Positions 1 to 6,301 are shown, numbered from the stretch's first letter. The stretch is 11,250 nt of DNA from CAZVEV01 sp964625865 (GCA_964625865.1 CAZVEV010000199.1:1-11250), one strand, 5' to 3'. Numbers and translations: made by a program. Notes: generated by a model not told the origin, from the sequence alone.

Positions 1-24
1 CGCTGCCCCGCCAGAGAAACATCA

Positions 25-51
25 CAGGCCCGAATGGGCCTGAACGGTTAC
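25..51 (-). repeat. Hairpin plus GTAACCGTTC motif, copy 1
   Basis: Read on the minus strand, GTAACCGTTC is followed directly by a perfect hairpin with 7-bp arms at 25-31 and 36-42 and a GAAT/ATTC loop. Two related copies lie near the other end of the window (11064-11081 and about 11198-11218), each with the AACCGTTC core followed by a short hairpin beginning AGG. This looks like a dispersed structured repeat of the REP type. No transposase is visible nearby and the element may continue beyond the window. Confidence 0.5.
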
Positions 52-137
52 CGATATTTTTTCGAGGGGGTAGTCTGATCGGCTCTCCGCGGGCGCTGGC
101 GGACCGATCATTCCGATGGGAAAGGGGCGACGGCGTG

Positions 138-227
138 GTGCCACGGCCCACGCGTGGCACAGGGCCGTGCTGGGGGAACTGAGCGCGCGGTCCGCACGGC
201 CCTCCGCTTCGCGCAGGACCGTGGCAC
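138..227 (-). terminator. Structured region, possible transcription end of the radical SAM operon
   Basis: Downstream of the radical SAM stop there are several complementary arms: GTGCCACG at 138-145 with CGTGGCAC at 153-160; CACGGCCC at 142-149 with GGGCCGTG at 162-169; GGGCCGTGC at 162-170 with GCACGGCCC at 194-202; and GTGCCACGG at 138-146 with CCGTGGCAC at 219-227. The pairings exclude one another, so more than one fold is possible. No U-tract follows on the minus strand, so this is not a standard intrinsic terminator. A structured 3' end is the simplest reading. Confidence 0.3.
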
Positions 228-230
228 CGG

Positions 231-1325
231 TCAGGCGTACTGGACGACGCGGGGGCAGTCGGGGTCCGGGGCGGCGGGATCGCCCAGCAGGTGGGCGCTG
301 ACGGCATGACAGCCGCCGCGGCAGATGTCCAGGTAGGGGCACGACGCACAGGGGTCGGGGGCGCGGGCGGGCCAGGTGCGCCAGGGGGTGAAATGCGATC
401 CGCCTGCCCACTGATCGGGCAGGTCGAAGACCGACAGGGCGGTGGGGGGCAGGAAGGAGCACCCGCTGACGCGGCCGTCGGAGCGCACGCCGACCAGGAC
501 ATTGCCGGCCTCGCAACCGTAGGTCGCCGTCGCGTTGAGCACCTCGCGGGGTGGATGGTGATAACAGAGCATGGGCACGAAGGAGCAGTCTATCTTTGCC
601 GTCATGCCATGTGTCGTGGCGAGGTCTTGGAGGGTGGGCAGGAGGGCGACGTTCTGGTCGAACGTGGTGCGGTTTTCGGCGTAGTGACGGGCACCCCGGC
701 CGGCCGGCTTGAAGCGGAGGACCTCGATCTCGCTGGCGCCCTTGGCGGCGGCGTAGGCGAACAGGTCGTCGAGGCCGTCGAAATTCGCGCGCCCCAGGAC
801 GGTGTTAATCCCGACGGGCACGCCGGCGGTCCGCAGCAGGACAATGGCGCGGTCGGCCTGGTCGAACAGGTCGTGCCCACGGAAGACGGCGCTGAGCGGG
901 CCGACGCCGTCCAGGGAGACGTTGACCTGCCCGAAGGTGGTCAGCCGCTCGGCCTGGTCTTCGGTGAGTCCCAGACCGGACGTGGTGAGGTTCGGCACGA
1001 GGCCGACGCTTCTCGCATGGTCGGCCAGTTCGAACAGGTCGTCTCGCAGCAGGGCCTCGCCGCCGCCGAGGGCGACGTGAAAGACGCCCATGCCGGCCAG
1101 GGCGTCCAGGGCCCGCTTGAACGTCTCGGTGTCCATCTCGTCGCGGTCGCGATCGCCGGAGTCCATGTAGCAGTGGGGGCATCCGGCGGTACAGGCGTTG
1201 GTGCAGGCGAAGTGGACTTCGGTGGGGGCCGACAGCAGGCCGATGGACTCGTCGTCGGTGTCCCAGCGCGGCGAGGGGCCGAGGTTCATCTCGCGCATGA
1301 ACCGGCGGTCGACGAAGGCGAGCAT
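231..1325 (-). CDS. Radical SAM/SPASM domain protein, probable peptide-maturation enzyme
   Basis: A 364-aa enzyme expected to cleave S-adenosylmethionine at a 4Fe-4S cluster and modify a peptide or protein. The cluster motif CX3CX2C is C45, C49, C52, followed by GGGE at 87-90. The C-terminal SPASM domain fits its consensus exactly: C271-X12-G-X4-C289, then C326-X2-C329-X5-C335-X3-C339, then C357, which normally binds two auxiliary clusters. The length is typical of PqqE-like SPASM enzymes. The reading frame stays open upstream to 1403, but I place the start at the ATG at 1325, because the upstream part is arginine- and proline-rich and lies over the preceding gene. The start still overlaps that gene by 40 nt; an ATG at 1298 is an alternative. 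No strong ribosome site precedes either start. The family is certain; the substrate is unknown. Confidence 0.93.
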   Translation of the reverse strand: MLAFVDRRFMREMNLGPSPRWDTDDESIGLLSAPTEVHFACTNACTAGCPHCYMDSGDRDRDEMDTETFKRALDALAGMGVFHVALGGGEALLRDDLFELADHARSVGLVPNLTTSGLGLTEDQAERLTTFGQVNVSLDGVGPLSAVFRGHDLFDQADRAIVLLRTAGVPVGINTVLGRANFDGLDDLFAYAAAKGASEIEVLRFKPAGRGARHYAENRTTFDQNVALLPTLQDLATTHGMTAKIDCSFVPMLCYHHPPREVLNATATYGCEAGNVLVGVRSDGRVSGCSFLPPTALSVFDLPDQWAGGSHFTPWRTWPARAPDPCASCPYLDICRGGCHAVSAHLLGDPAAPDPDCPRVVQYA

Positions 1326-1648
1326 GGGCGGGTCAGGTTCTCTCGCGCGTCGACGGCAAGGGCATGGTCGGCCGCCAGGGGCATATCGACAATCGCCTGC
1401 CAATGACGCCTGGGCTGAATCTCACTGCCGACGAGGTCTTCGTAGAACCGTGCGAGGGCGGCTGTGAGGCGTGCCCGTTCGACCACGGGCAGGTCCGGGG
1501 CGTCCAGGGCATCGAGAAGCGTCTTGCGTCCGCCGGCGTAGTCGCCATCGTCGAACTGCCGTCTGGCCCGGTCTCGCACATCGGCACCGACCGGAGCGAC
1601 GAGCATCGCGAGCAGGGCCACCGTCATGGCGATCCGCAGTGCGATCAT
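1286..1648 (-). CDS. Small exported protein with one TPR-like helical repeat
   Basis: A 120-aa protein. Residues 1-22 form a clear Sec signal peptide (basic start, leucine/alanine/methionine core, probable cleavage after VGA). The mature part is helical; its segment around residues 26-75 (A-R-R-Q-F-D-D-G-D-Y-A-G-G-R) resembles one TPR unit. The start codon overlaps the stop of the upstream gene as ATGA, which indicates translational coupling. The last 15 or so residues (proline- and serine-rich) lie in the overlap with the radical SAM gene and look less like genuine protein, so a small frame error near the 3' end is possible. It may be a periplasmic partner or substrate of the neighbouring enzyme. 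I do not recognise the family. Confidence 0.7.
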   Translation of the reverse strand: MIALRIAMTVALLAMLVAPVGADVRDRARRQFDDGDYAGGRKTLLDALDAPDLPVVERARLTAALARFYEDLVGSEIQPRRHWQAIVDMPLAADHALAVDARENLTRPCSPSSTAGSCAR

Positions 1649-1917
1649 TGGGCAGAGTCGTCCTTGTCCGCGGCCGGTGGGGCAGCGGACTGCTTTCCGT
1701 GCGGCTGGGGGCGGTCGCGGAGGCTGGCACTGGCGAAGGCGGCGGCAATGGCGTTGTAGACGACCGGGGCAGCTACCATCGCAGCGGGAATAGCGAAGAT
1801 GATCGTTCCAAGTGAACTGGAGTTCGGGTTGTAGCCTGTCTTGATGCGGAGTATGCGTCCGGGGGGACGGGGCCGGGCGGCGCCTGTGGCCGAGCGGGTT
1901 GTCGTCTGGTCTGTCAT
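1645..1917 (-). CDS. Small protein with a hydrophobic segment; candidate radical SAM substrate or membrane subunit
   Basis: A 90-aa protein, first gene of the minus-strand unit. It has a basic, proline-rich N-terminus (about residues 8-26), a polar GYNPNSSSLG stretch at 28-37, a hydrophobic alanine/valine/isoleucine segment at 37-62 long enough to span a membrane, and a charged, proline- and alanine-rich tail ending DDSAQ. The stop overlaps the next gene's start as ATGA, so the reading frame is very probably translated. ATG at 1932 is an in-frame alternative start, but a TATAAT box overlaps it. A small protein coupled to a SPASM enzyme could be its peptide substrate, yet the hydrophobic segment could equally anchor it in the membrane. 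I do not recognise the family. Confidence 0.65.
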   Translation of the reverse strand: MTDQTTTRSATGAARPRPPGRILRIKTGYNPNSSSLGTIIFAIPAAMVAAPVVYNAIAAAFASASLRDRPQPHGKQSAAPPAADKDDSAQ

Positions 1918-1930
1918 CGTGCCGCACGTC

Positions 1931-1959
1931 ATTATAGTGAATTGCACCCCCCGCCGGAA
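1931..1959 (-). promoter_or_regulatory. Possible promoter of the radical SAM operon
   Basis: On the minus strand there is a perfect TATAAT (1931-1936), 17 nt from a weak -35 candidate TTCCGG (1954-1959). If it is used, transcription would begin about 7 nt before the ATG at 1917, giving a nearly leaderless message, which would agree with the lack of a ribosome site there. The poor -35 keeps this tentative. Confidence 0.3.
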
Positions 1960-2127
1960 CAGCGAGGGCTCCGGAAGCGGTCGCGTTGTCGTCACCAGGA
2001 GGCGGCTTGAGGTCCATAGAGGGGTCCAGGCCGCTTGCCAGCGCCCCAAGGGACCCTCGGGGCCCATCTCGCGTCAAAAGGCGGCCAGCCGCAAGGCCGG
2101 GGCGTCTGACAGGTTTCCGGCCGCGGG

Positions 2128-2157
2128 TTGACAGGACTGCCCGGTTCGGTGTACACC
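2128..2157 (+). promoter_or_regulatory. Possible promoter of tdh
   Basis: A perfect TTGACA at 2128-2133 is followed after 18 nt by TACACC (2152-2157), a weak -10. It points toward tdh and would give a leader of about 30 nt. The match is tentative because the -10 is poor. Confidence 0.35.
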
Positions 2158-2161
2158 TCGT

Positions 2162-2184
2162 CGCGGCGACATTCGCCGCGGGAG
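2162..2184 (+). promoter_or_regulatory. Hairpin directly before the tdh ribosome binding site
   Basis: CGCGGCGA (2162-2169) and TCGCCGCG (2173-2180) form a perfect 8-bp stem with a 3-nt loop. The Shine-Dalgarno GGGAG (2180-2184) begins at the last base of the stem and lies 7 nt before the ATG at 2192. This supports that start over the ATG at 2201, and the hairpin could limit ribosome access. Confidence 0.45.
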
Positions 2185-2191
2185 ACGGTTG

Positions 2192-3229
2192 ATGGACACA
2201 ATGAAAGCGTTGGTCAAGTCCCGCCCTGAAGAAGGGCTATGGCTGGAGAGCGTCCCGGTGCCCGAGGTCGGGCCCAACGACGTGCTGATCAAGATCCTCC
2301 GCACGAGCATCTGCGGTACCGACGTGCATATCTGGAACTGGGACGAGTGGGCACAGAAGACGATCCCCGTGGGCATGCACGTCGGCCACGAGTTTGTTGG
2401 CGTGATCGAGCGGTTCGGAAGCAACGTGCACGACTACCAGCCGGGCGACCTGGTCAGCGGCGAGGGGCACCTGGTGTGCGGACGATGCCGCAACTGCCTG
2501 GCCGGACGGCGCCACCTGTGCGCAAAGACCAGCGGCGTGGGCGTCAATCGCCCCGGTGCGTTTGCAGAGTATCTCTGCATCCCGGTGACCAACGTCTGGC
2601 CGGCGGATCCGGAGATTCCACTGGAGGTGACGAGTTGCTTCGACCCGCTGGGCAACGCGACGCACACGGCCCTGACGTACGACGTGCTGGGCGAGGATGT
2701 TCTGATAACGGGCGCCGGGCCGATCGGCATCATGGCGGCGGCAATCGCGCGTCACGCGGGGGCGCGATACATCGTCATCACCGACGTGAACCCGTATCGC
2801 CTGGACCTGGCCCGCAAGATGGGCGTCACGCTGGCGGTTGACGTTCGCCGCGAGTCGGTGGCCGACGTGCAGAAGAGACTGGGCATGAAGGAAGGCTTCG
2901 ACGTGGGGATGGAGATGTCGGGCAATCCGGCGGCGTTCGGCCAGATGCTCGCCAACATGTGTCACGGCGGGAAGATCGCAATGCTGGGCATTCTCCCCAA
3001 GACCGAGATCGACTGGGATCTGGTCGTCTTCGAGAGCCTCACGATCACGGGCATCTACGGGCGAGAGATGTACGAAACGTGGTACAAGATGACCGTCATG
3101 ATTCAGAGCGGCCTGGACATCACGCCCGTGATCACCCATCGATTCGGCTATGCGGACTTCGCCGAAGGCTTCGACGTGATGCGGTCGGGGCAGTCGGGCA
3201 AGGTGATACTGGACTGGACTGTTGGTTGA
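2192..3229 (+). CDS. tdh: L-threonine 3-dehydrogenase
   Basis: A 345-aa zinc-dependent medium-chain dehydrogenase that oxidises L-threonine with NAD+ to 2-amino-3-ketobutyrate, in the cytoplasm. It aligns with E. coli Tdh along its full length with a 3-residue offset. Catalytic zinc ligands are C41, H66 and E67; structural zinc cysteines are C96, C99, C102 and C110; the nucleotide-binding loop GAGPIG is at 174-179, followed by a TDVN strand end with the NAD-specifying aspartate D198. The family signatures ICGTDVHIWNWDEWAQKTIP and YGREMYETWYKM are present. The ATG at 2192 is chosen because GGGAG lies 7 nt upstream; TTG at 2189 and ATG at 2201 are alternatives. The product is the substrate of Kbl, encoded next, although the order is the reverse of the E. 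coli kbl-tdh operon. The last codons run into a repetitive TGG-rich stretch. Confidence 0.97.
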   Translation: MDTMKALVKSRPEEGLWLESVPVPEVGPNDVLIKILRTSICGTDVHIWNWDEWAQKTIPVGMHVGHEFVGVIERFGSNVHDYQPGDLVSGEGHLVCGRCRNCLAGRRHLCAKTSGVGVNRPGAFAEYLCIPVTNVWPADPEIPLEVTSCFDPLGNATHTALTYDVLGEDVLITGAGPIGIMAAAIARHAGARYIVITDVNPYRLDLARKMGVTLAVDVRRESVADVQKRLGMKEGFDVGMEMSGNPAAFGQMLANMCHGGKIAMLGILPKTEIDWDLVVFESLTITGIYGREMYETWYKMTVMIQSGLDITPVITHRFGYADFAEGFDVMRSGQSGKVILDWTVG

Positions 3230-3396
3230 TTGGTGGACTGGTTAGTTGGTTAACTGGTAGATTGGGTGTCAGGCAGCATGGGTAGGGCGTGCAACTCGTT
3301 GCACGCGGAAGGGATGGGTATTCGTCCCGCGTGCAACGAGTTGGACGTCCTACCAACCGCGTCGTTCCCGCGTGCCCAGTCAGCCAGTGAACCAGT
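3208..3396. repeat. Intergenic nested inverted repeat between tdh and kbl
   Basis: The inner arms, 28 nt each, lie at 3281-3308 and 3327-3354 and match at 26 of 28 positions when one is reverse-complemented. They would fold into a long stem with an 18-nt loop. Outside them, a 21-nt arm at 3237-3257 matches 3376-3396 in inverted orientation at about 16 of 21 positions. From 3208 the left side is a low-complexity run of TTGGTTGATTGG and GGACTGG variants, which begins inside the tdh 3' end and contains its stop codon. No coding capacity is seen. It may be a dispersed repeat or small non-autonomous element; no clear target duplication is visible. Confidence 0.7.
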
Positions 3397-3411
3397 GAAC
3401 GAGGAAAAGAC

Positions 3412-4593
3412 ATGTTTGATTCGATGAAGGCCGTCATTGCGGGACAGTTGGACGAGATACGCCAGGGCGGGCTGTATAAGGACGAGCGCGTGCTGGCCGG
3501 GCCGCAGGGGGCGCGCGTGACGGTGGGGGGGCGACAGGTGCTGAACTTCTGCGCGAACAACTACCTGGGCCTGTCGGGCGACCCGCGCGTGATCGCCGCC
3601 GCCCGCGCCAGCTACGACAAGTGGGGGTACGGCCTGTCCAGCGTGCGGTTCATCTGCGGCACGCAGGAACTCCACAAGCAACTCGAAGCCAAGCTCACCG
3701 AGTTCCTCGGCATGGAGGAGACGATCCTCTACAGTTCGTGCTTCGACGCCAACGGCGGGCTGTTCGAGACGCTGCTTGGGCCTGACGACGCGATTATCTC
3801 CGACGCGCTGAACCACGCGAGCATCATCGACGGCGTACGACTGTGCAAGGCCCAGCGCTACCGTTTCGCCACGAACGACATGGCCGACCTGGAGGCCAGG
3901 CTTAAGGAAGCGGCCGGCGCGCGGTTGAGGCTGATCGCCACCGACGGCGTGTTCTCGATGGACGGGACGATAGCGGACCTGGGCGCGATCTGCGACCTGG
4001 CCGAGGCGTACGACGCGGCGGTGATGGTGGACGATTCGCACTCGACGGGCTTCATGGGCGCTCGCGGTCGCGGCACGCACGAGTACCGCGACGTGATGGG
4101 GCGGGTCGACGTGATCACCAGCACGCTGGGCAAGGCCCTGGGCGGGGCCTCGGGCGGCTTCACGTCGGGTCGCAAGGAGATCGTCGACCTGCTTCGCCAG
4201 CGCAGCCGCCCGTACCTGTTCTCCAACACGCTGGCACCGGCGATAGCGGCGACGAGCCTGGCCGTCCTCGATCTTCTTACCGAGTCCACCGAGCTTCGCG
4301 ACAAGCTGGAGGCCAACACCAAACAGTTCCGCACCGGCATGGCCGAGCGCGGATTCGACATCCCCGAAAGCGATCATCCGATCTGTCCGATCATGCTCGG
4401 CGAGGCCCGCCTGGCGACGCAGATGGCCGCGATGATGCTGGACGAAGGCATCTACGTGATCGGCTTCAGTTACCCCGTGGTCCCCAAGGGCCAGGCCCGC
4501 ATCCGCGTCCAGATCTCCGCCGCCCACACCCCCCAAGACATCGACCAGGCCATCACCGCCTTCGCCAAGGTCCGCGACGCGTGTGGAGGTTAG
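3412..4593 (+). CDS. kbl: Glycine C-acetyltransferase (2-amino-3-ketobutyrate CoA ligase)
   Basis: A 393-aa pyridoxal-phosphate enzyme of the alpha-oxoamine synthase family. It cleaves 2-amino-3-ketobutyrate with CoA to glycine and acetyl-CoA, completing threonine breakdown begun by Tdh. The length and sequence match E. coli Kbl throughout (398 aa). The PLP lysine is K241 in STLGKALGGASGG, with D207 and H210 in VDDSHSTGF; offsets agree with the E. coli residues. CANNYLGL at 47-54 and the C-terminal GFSYPVVPKGQARIRVQ are family hallmarks. A good Shine-Dalgarno (AGGA at 3402-3405) lies 6 nt before the ATG. It sits 182 nt after tdh, separated by a long inverted repeat, so it may be transcribed partly on its own or be subject to attenuation. 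Confidence 0.97.
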   Translation: MFDSMKAVIAGQLDEIRQGGLYKDERVLAGPQGARVTVGGRQVLNFCANNYLGLSGDPRVIAAARASYDKWGYGLSSVRFICGTQELHKQLEAKLTEFLGMEETILYSSCFDANGGLFETLLGPDDAIISDALNHASIIDGVRLCKAQRYRFATNDMADLEARLKEAAGARLRLIATDGVFSMDGTIADLGAICDLAEAYDAAVMVDDSHSTGFMGARGRGTHEYRDVMGRVDVITSTLGKALGGASGGFTSGRKEIVDLLRQRSRPYLFSNTLAPAIAATSLAVLDLLTESTELRDKLEANTKQFRTGMAERGFDIPESDHPICPIMLGEARLATQMAAMMLDEGIYVIGFSYPVVPKGQARIRVQISAAHTPQDIDQAITAFAKVRDACGG

Positions 4594-4624
4594 CCCTGCG
4601 ACAGGCCGCTTGCGGGAATACACC

Positions 4625-5578
4625 ATGGAACGAGAATACGGGCCCAGGCGGGGCAATACGGCATTGACCGTTTTTCCGACCGAAGCCAATAGCGAGTGGA
4701 TTGGCAAGCCGGGGCCGCGGTCCGTTGGCGACGAACGGGACCAGGGCCACGCTGTTGCCAAGTGCTGTCTCTTTTCACTCCTGGCTGTCGTGGTTGCCGC
4801 GGCGGCGGTCTACTGCGCCCATCTGACCATCGAGGCGATCGGTGAGCATCTCCATGTCCGCCAGACGTACCAACCGTGCCAGGGAACGTTGATCGTGTGC
4901 TCGACCAGGAAGCACGCCGTTCGCCTCAGGCGCAACGTACTGCACTGCTATGAACCGGAGGTCAGCTATAGATACACGGTGAACGGGAAGGACTATTCGG
5001 CGACACGGTTTGCCACGGGCGAGATGACCTGGTGGGATCGCCAAGAGGCCTGGAACGCGGTTGCGGAACTGAACGCCGGGGGACGCCTGACCGTCTACTA
5101 CGACCCGAACGGTCCGGCCAGTGCGGTCCTGGTCCCGGGCGAACAGTGGCCCTGGTTCCTGACGCGAGACGTGGTCTTGGTTCAAGTGTTGGTCCTGGCC
5201 GTCTTGCACCTCGTTAACATCGTCGTCAGTTCTCTGCGTCGCCTCGCGGCCATGAACCACATACGGGCGCACCGCCCCGGGGCGGTCTTTCCGGGAATCG
5301 GCAGGCTGCAGCAGAGCGACGAGGGCCTGGCTATGTATCGGTTGCGGTGGCGATGCGTGACGTGGGCTCTCCGTTGGGCATTCGTTGGCGGCCTGATCGG
5401 GTTAGTCCTGGAGATGGTCATGAAGGGCAGCGAAGGGATGGGGGCCCTGCAGGCGATAGCCATGAGCTTGCCGATTCTGCTGGGATCTCTGGGCGGGCTG
5501 TTCGCCTGGCGGAGCGGCCGAAAGCCGGTATTTGTAGTCGCCCACCTCCGACGGCCGAGACCCCGGCCCGGATGTTGA
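4625..5578 (+). CDS. DUF3592 domain membrane protein
   Basis: A 317-aa predicted inner-membrane protein of unknown function. Hydrophobic segments lie at about 47-69, 182-203, 248-266 and 276-297. A DUF3592 domain lies between the first two, roughly residues 80-171: it has the typical Y-x-Y-x-V-N-G-K-x-Y turn at 115-124 and the VYYDPNGPASAVL signature at 157-169. The ATG at 4625 is preferred, with a GCGGGAA ribosome site 6-7 nt upstream; an in-frame GTG at 4583 would overlap kbl and lacks such a site. Only 31 nt separate it from kbl, so they are probably co-transcribed. The last residues (RRPRPRPGC) look unlike the rest, and the coding signal appears to continue in another frame, so the 3' end may be frame-shifted. 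A functional link to threonine breakdown is not evident. Confidence 0.85.
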   Translation: MEREYGPRRGNTALTVFPTEANSEWIGKPGPRSVGDERDQGHAVAKCCLFSLLAVVVAAAAVYCAHLTIEAIGEHLHVRQTYQPCQGTLIVCSTRKHAVRLRRNVLHCYEPEVSYRYTVNGKDYSATRFATGEMTWWDRQEAWNAVAELNAGGRLTVYYDPNGPASAVLVPGEQWPWFLTRDVVLVQVLVLAVLHLVNIVVSSLRRLAAMNHIRAHRPGAVFPGIGRLQQSDEGLAMYRLRWRCVTWALRWAFVGGLIGLVLEMVMKGSEGMGALQAIAMSLPILLGSLGGLFAWRSGRKPVFVVAHLRRPRPRPGC

Positions 5579-5862
5579 GCTATCTTGCCGTGAGCTGCTC
5601 CTACCGGCCCGATGCTTCAGGGATCCGCGGTACGAAAGTGGACGTCGCGCTGCTTGGGGTCAGTCCACTGTTCCCCGAACCGGTGACGCTGATAGACTGG
5701 ACGGAGCAGCAGGGCGATGGACCCATCGGCAAAGCGGATCCGCGCATCTGGATGTTCTGGGGCGTTGGCCTCAGCGTGGCGCAGTGGCTTAACGTCCCGA
5801 TTGTCTCCAGCCCCCTGTATCGACTGGGACCGCCACGCCCGGTGGAGCGGGAAGACGTGTAG
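5572..5862 (+). CDS. Short hypothetical protein, or frame-shifted tail of the DUF3592 gene
   Basis: A 96-aa reading frame whose ATG lies inside the end of the preceding gene (ATGTTGA, 5572-5578). Base use looks coding, with mostly G or C in third positions. It contains a plausible strand-rich region (VDVALLGVSPLFPEPVTLIDW) and a partly hydrophobic stretch WMFWGVGLSVAQWLNVPIV near residues 60-78. There is no clear ribosome site, so it is either translated by coupling or is not an independent gene. The same frame is already open from 5347, so a single frame error near 5545 would fuse it to the DUF3592 protein. I recognise no family. Confidence 0.5.
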   Translation: MLSYLAVSCSYRPDASGIRGTKVDVALLGVSPLFPEPVTLIDWTEQQGDGPIGKADPRIWMFWGVGLSVAQWLNVPIVSSPLYRLGPPRPVEREDV

Positions 5863-5979
5863 CGGCCGTATCGCCCCAGGACGCGCCCCTTCATCGAGCA
5901 ACTGGAATCGGTCCTGTCGCGGTGTCTGGCCCTCCAGGAACCCGGCCGAAAACCAAAGAAAAGGACCCACGGACAATAG
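5863..5979 (+). other. Open stretch in the same frame beyond a TAG codon
   Basis: After the TAG at 5860-5862 the frame stays open for 38 more codons to a TAG at 5977-5979. These read like protein: a helical FIEQLESVLSRCLALQE segment and then a lysine-rich end. GC-rich third positions continue over most of it. It may be the remnant C-terminus of a longer gene interrupted by a nonsense change, or chance. It has no start codon or ribosome site of its own. Confidence 0.3.
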
Positions 5980-5986
5980 ATACGGC

Positions 5987-6276
5987 ATTTGTTCCGAATA
6001 GCGTTAAGATAAGCGTTTGTGGGCGGAGTTGTCGTGTATTAGGCCACGGCTTCAGCCGTGGTGCTCGGGGCGATCCAGCCATGATGTAGCCCGTTTCAAC
6101 GGGCTTACTGGGCTGGCTCAAGCCTTTTGGGGAAGGACGTTGAAACGCCCTATGCTTCTGATCGCGACGGCCTGACACCAGGCCTGAAGACCTGGCCTGA
6201 TACACGACCATCCGTCCGGCGCCTCTGTGCCTCGCTCGGTCCCAGAGGCTTATCTTAACGGCATTCGTATTTGTTC
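5987..6276. mobile_element. Miniature inverted-repeat element with flanking direct repeats
   Basis: The terminal inverted repeats are 5995-6014 (CGAATAGCGTTAAGATAAGC) and 6248-6267, matching at 18 of 20 positions with 12 inner positions perfect. The 8-mer ATTTGTTC occurs directly outside both ends (5987-5994 and 6269-6276), as expected for a target-site duplication. Inside, a core at 6032-6207 is symmetric about 6119.5: TCGTGTATTAGGCC at 6032-6045 pairs with 6194-6207 at 13 of 14 positions. Hairpins with TTCA or TGAA loops lie at 6044-6061, 6088-6105, 6135-6150 and 6178-6195, with a central one at 6115-6124. There is no transposase, so it would be mobilised in trans. It lies between converging genes and could also act as a two-way transcription stop. 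Confidence 0.8.
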
Positions 6277-6301
6277 CCGTATCTCTATCCCCGTATTTCC
6301 G

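Noticed and set aside
57..62. Run of six T after the hairpin at 25-42, as a possible intrinsic terminator on the plus strand.
   Set aside because: The T-run begins 14 nt after the stem, too far for an intrinsic terminator.
291..1406. Long open frame on the plus strand opposite the radical SAM gene.
   Set aside because: It is the antisense shadow of a gene with a full set of conserved motifs; its translation is glycine/valine-rich and matches no family I know.
1286..2077. One 263-aa protein on the minus strand spanning the 120-aa and 90-aa genes.
   Set aside because: The upstream part is low-complexity and arginine/proline-rich, while the signal-peptide start at 1648 with its ATGA overlap is a much better gene start, and the 90-aa frame there looks more like protein.
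3250..4761. A 503-codon open frame on the minus strand opposite kbl.
   Set aside because: kbl is certain from its catalytic residues; the opposite frame is an artefact of GC-rich third positions and has no recognisable domain.
5863..6301. CRISPR array, suggested by repeated short hairpins.
   Set aside because: The hairpins are inverted and symmetric, unequal in sequence and spacing, with no direct repeats separated by uniform spacers and no cas gene.
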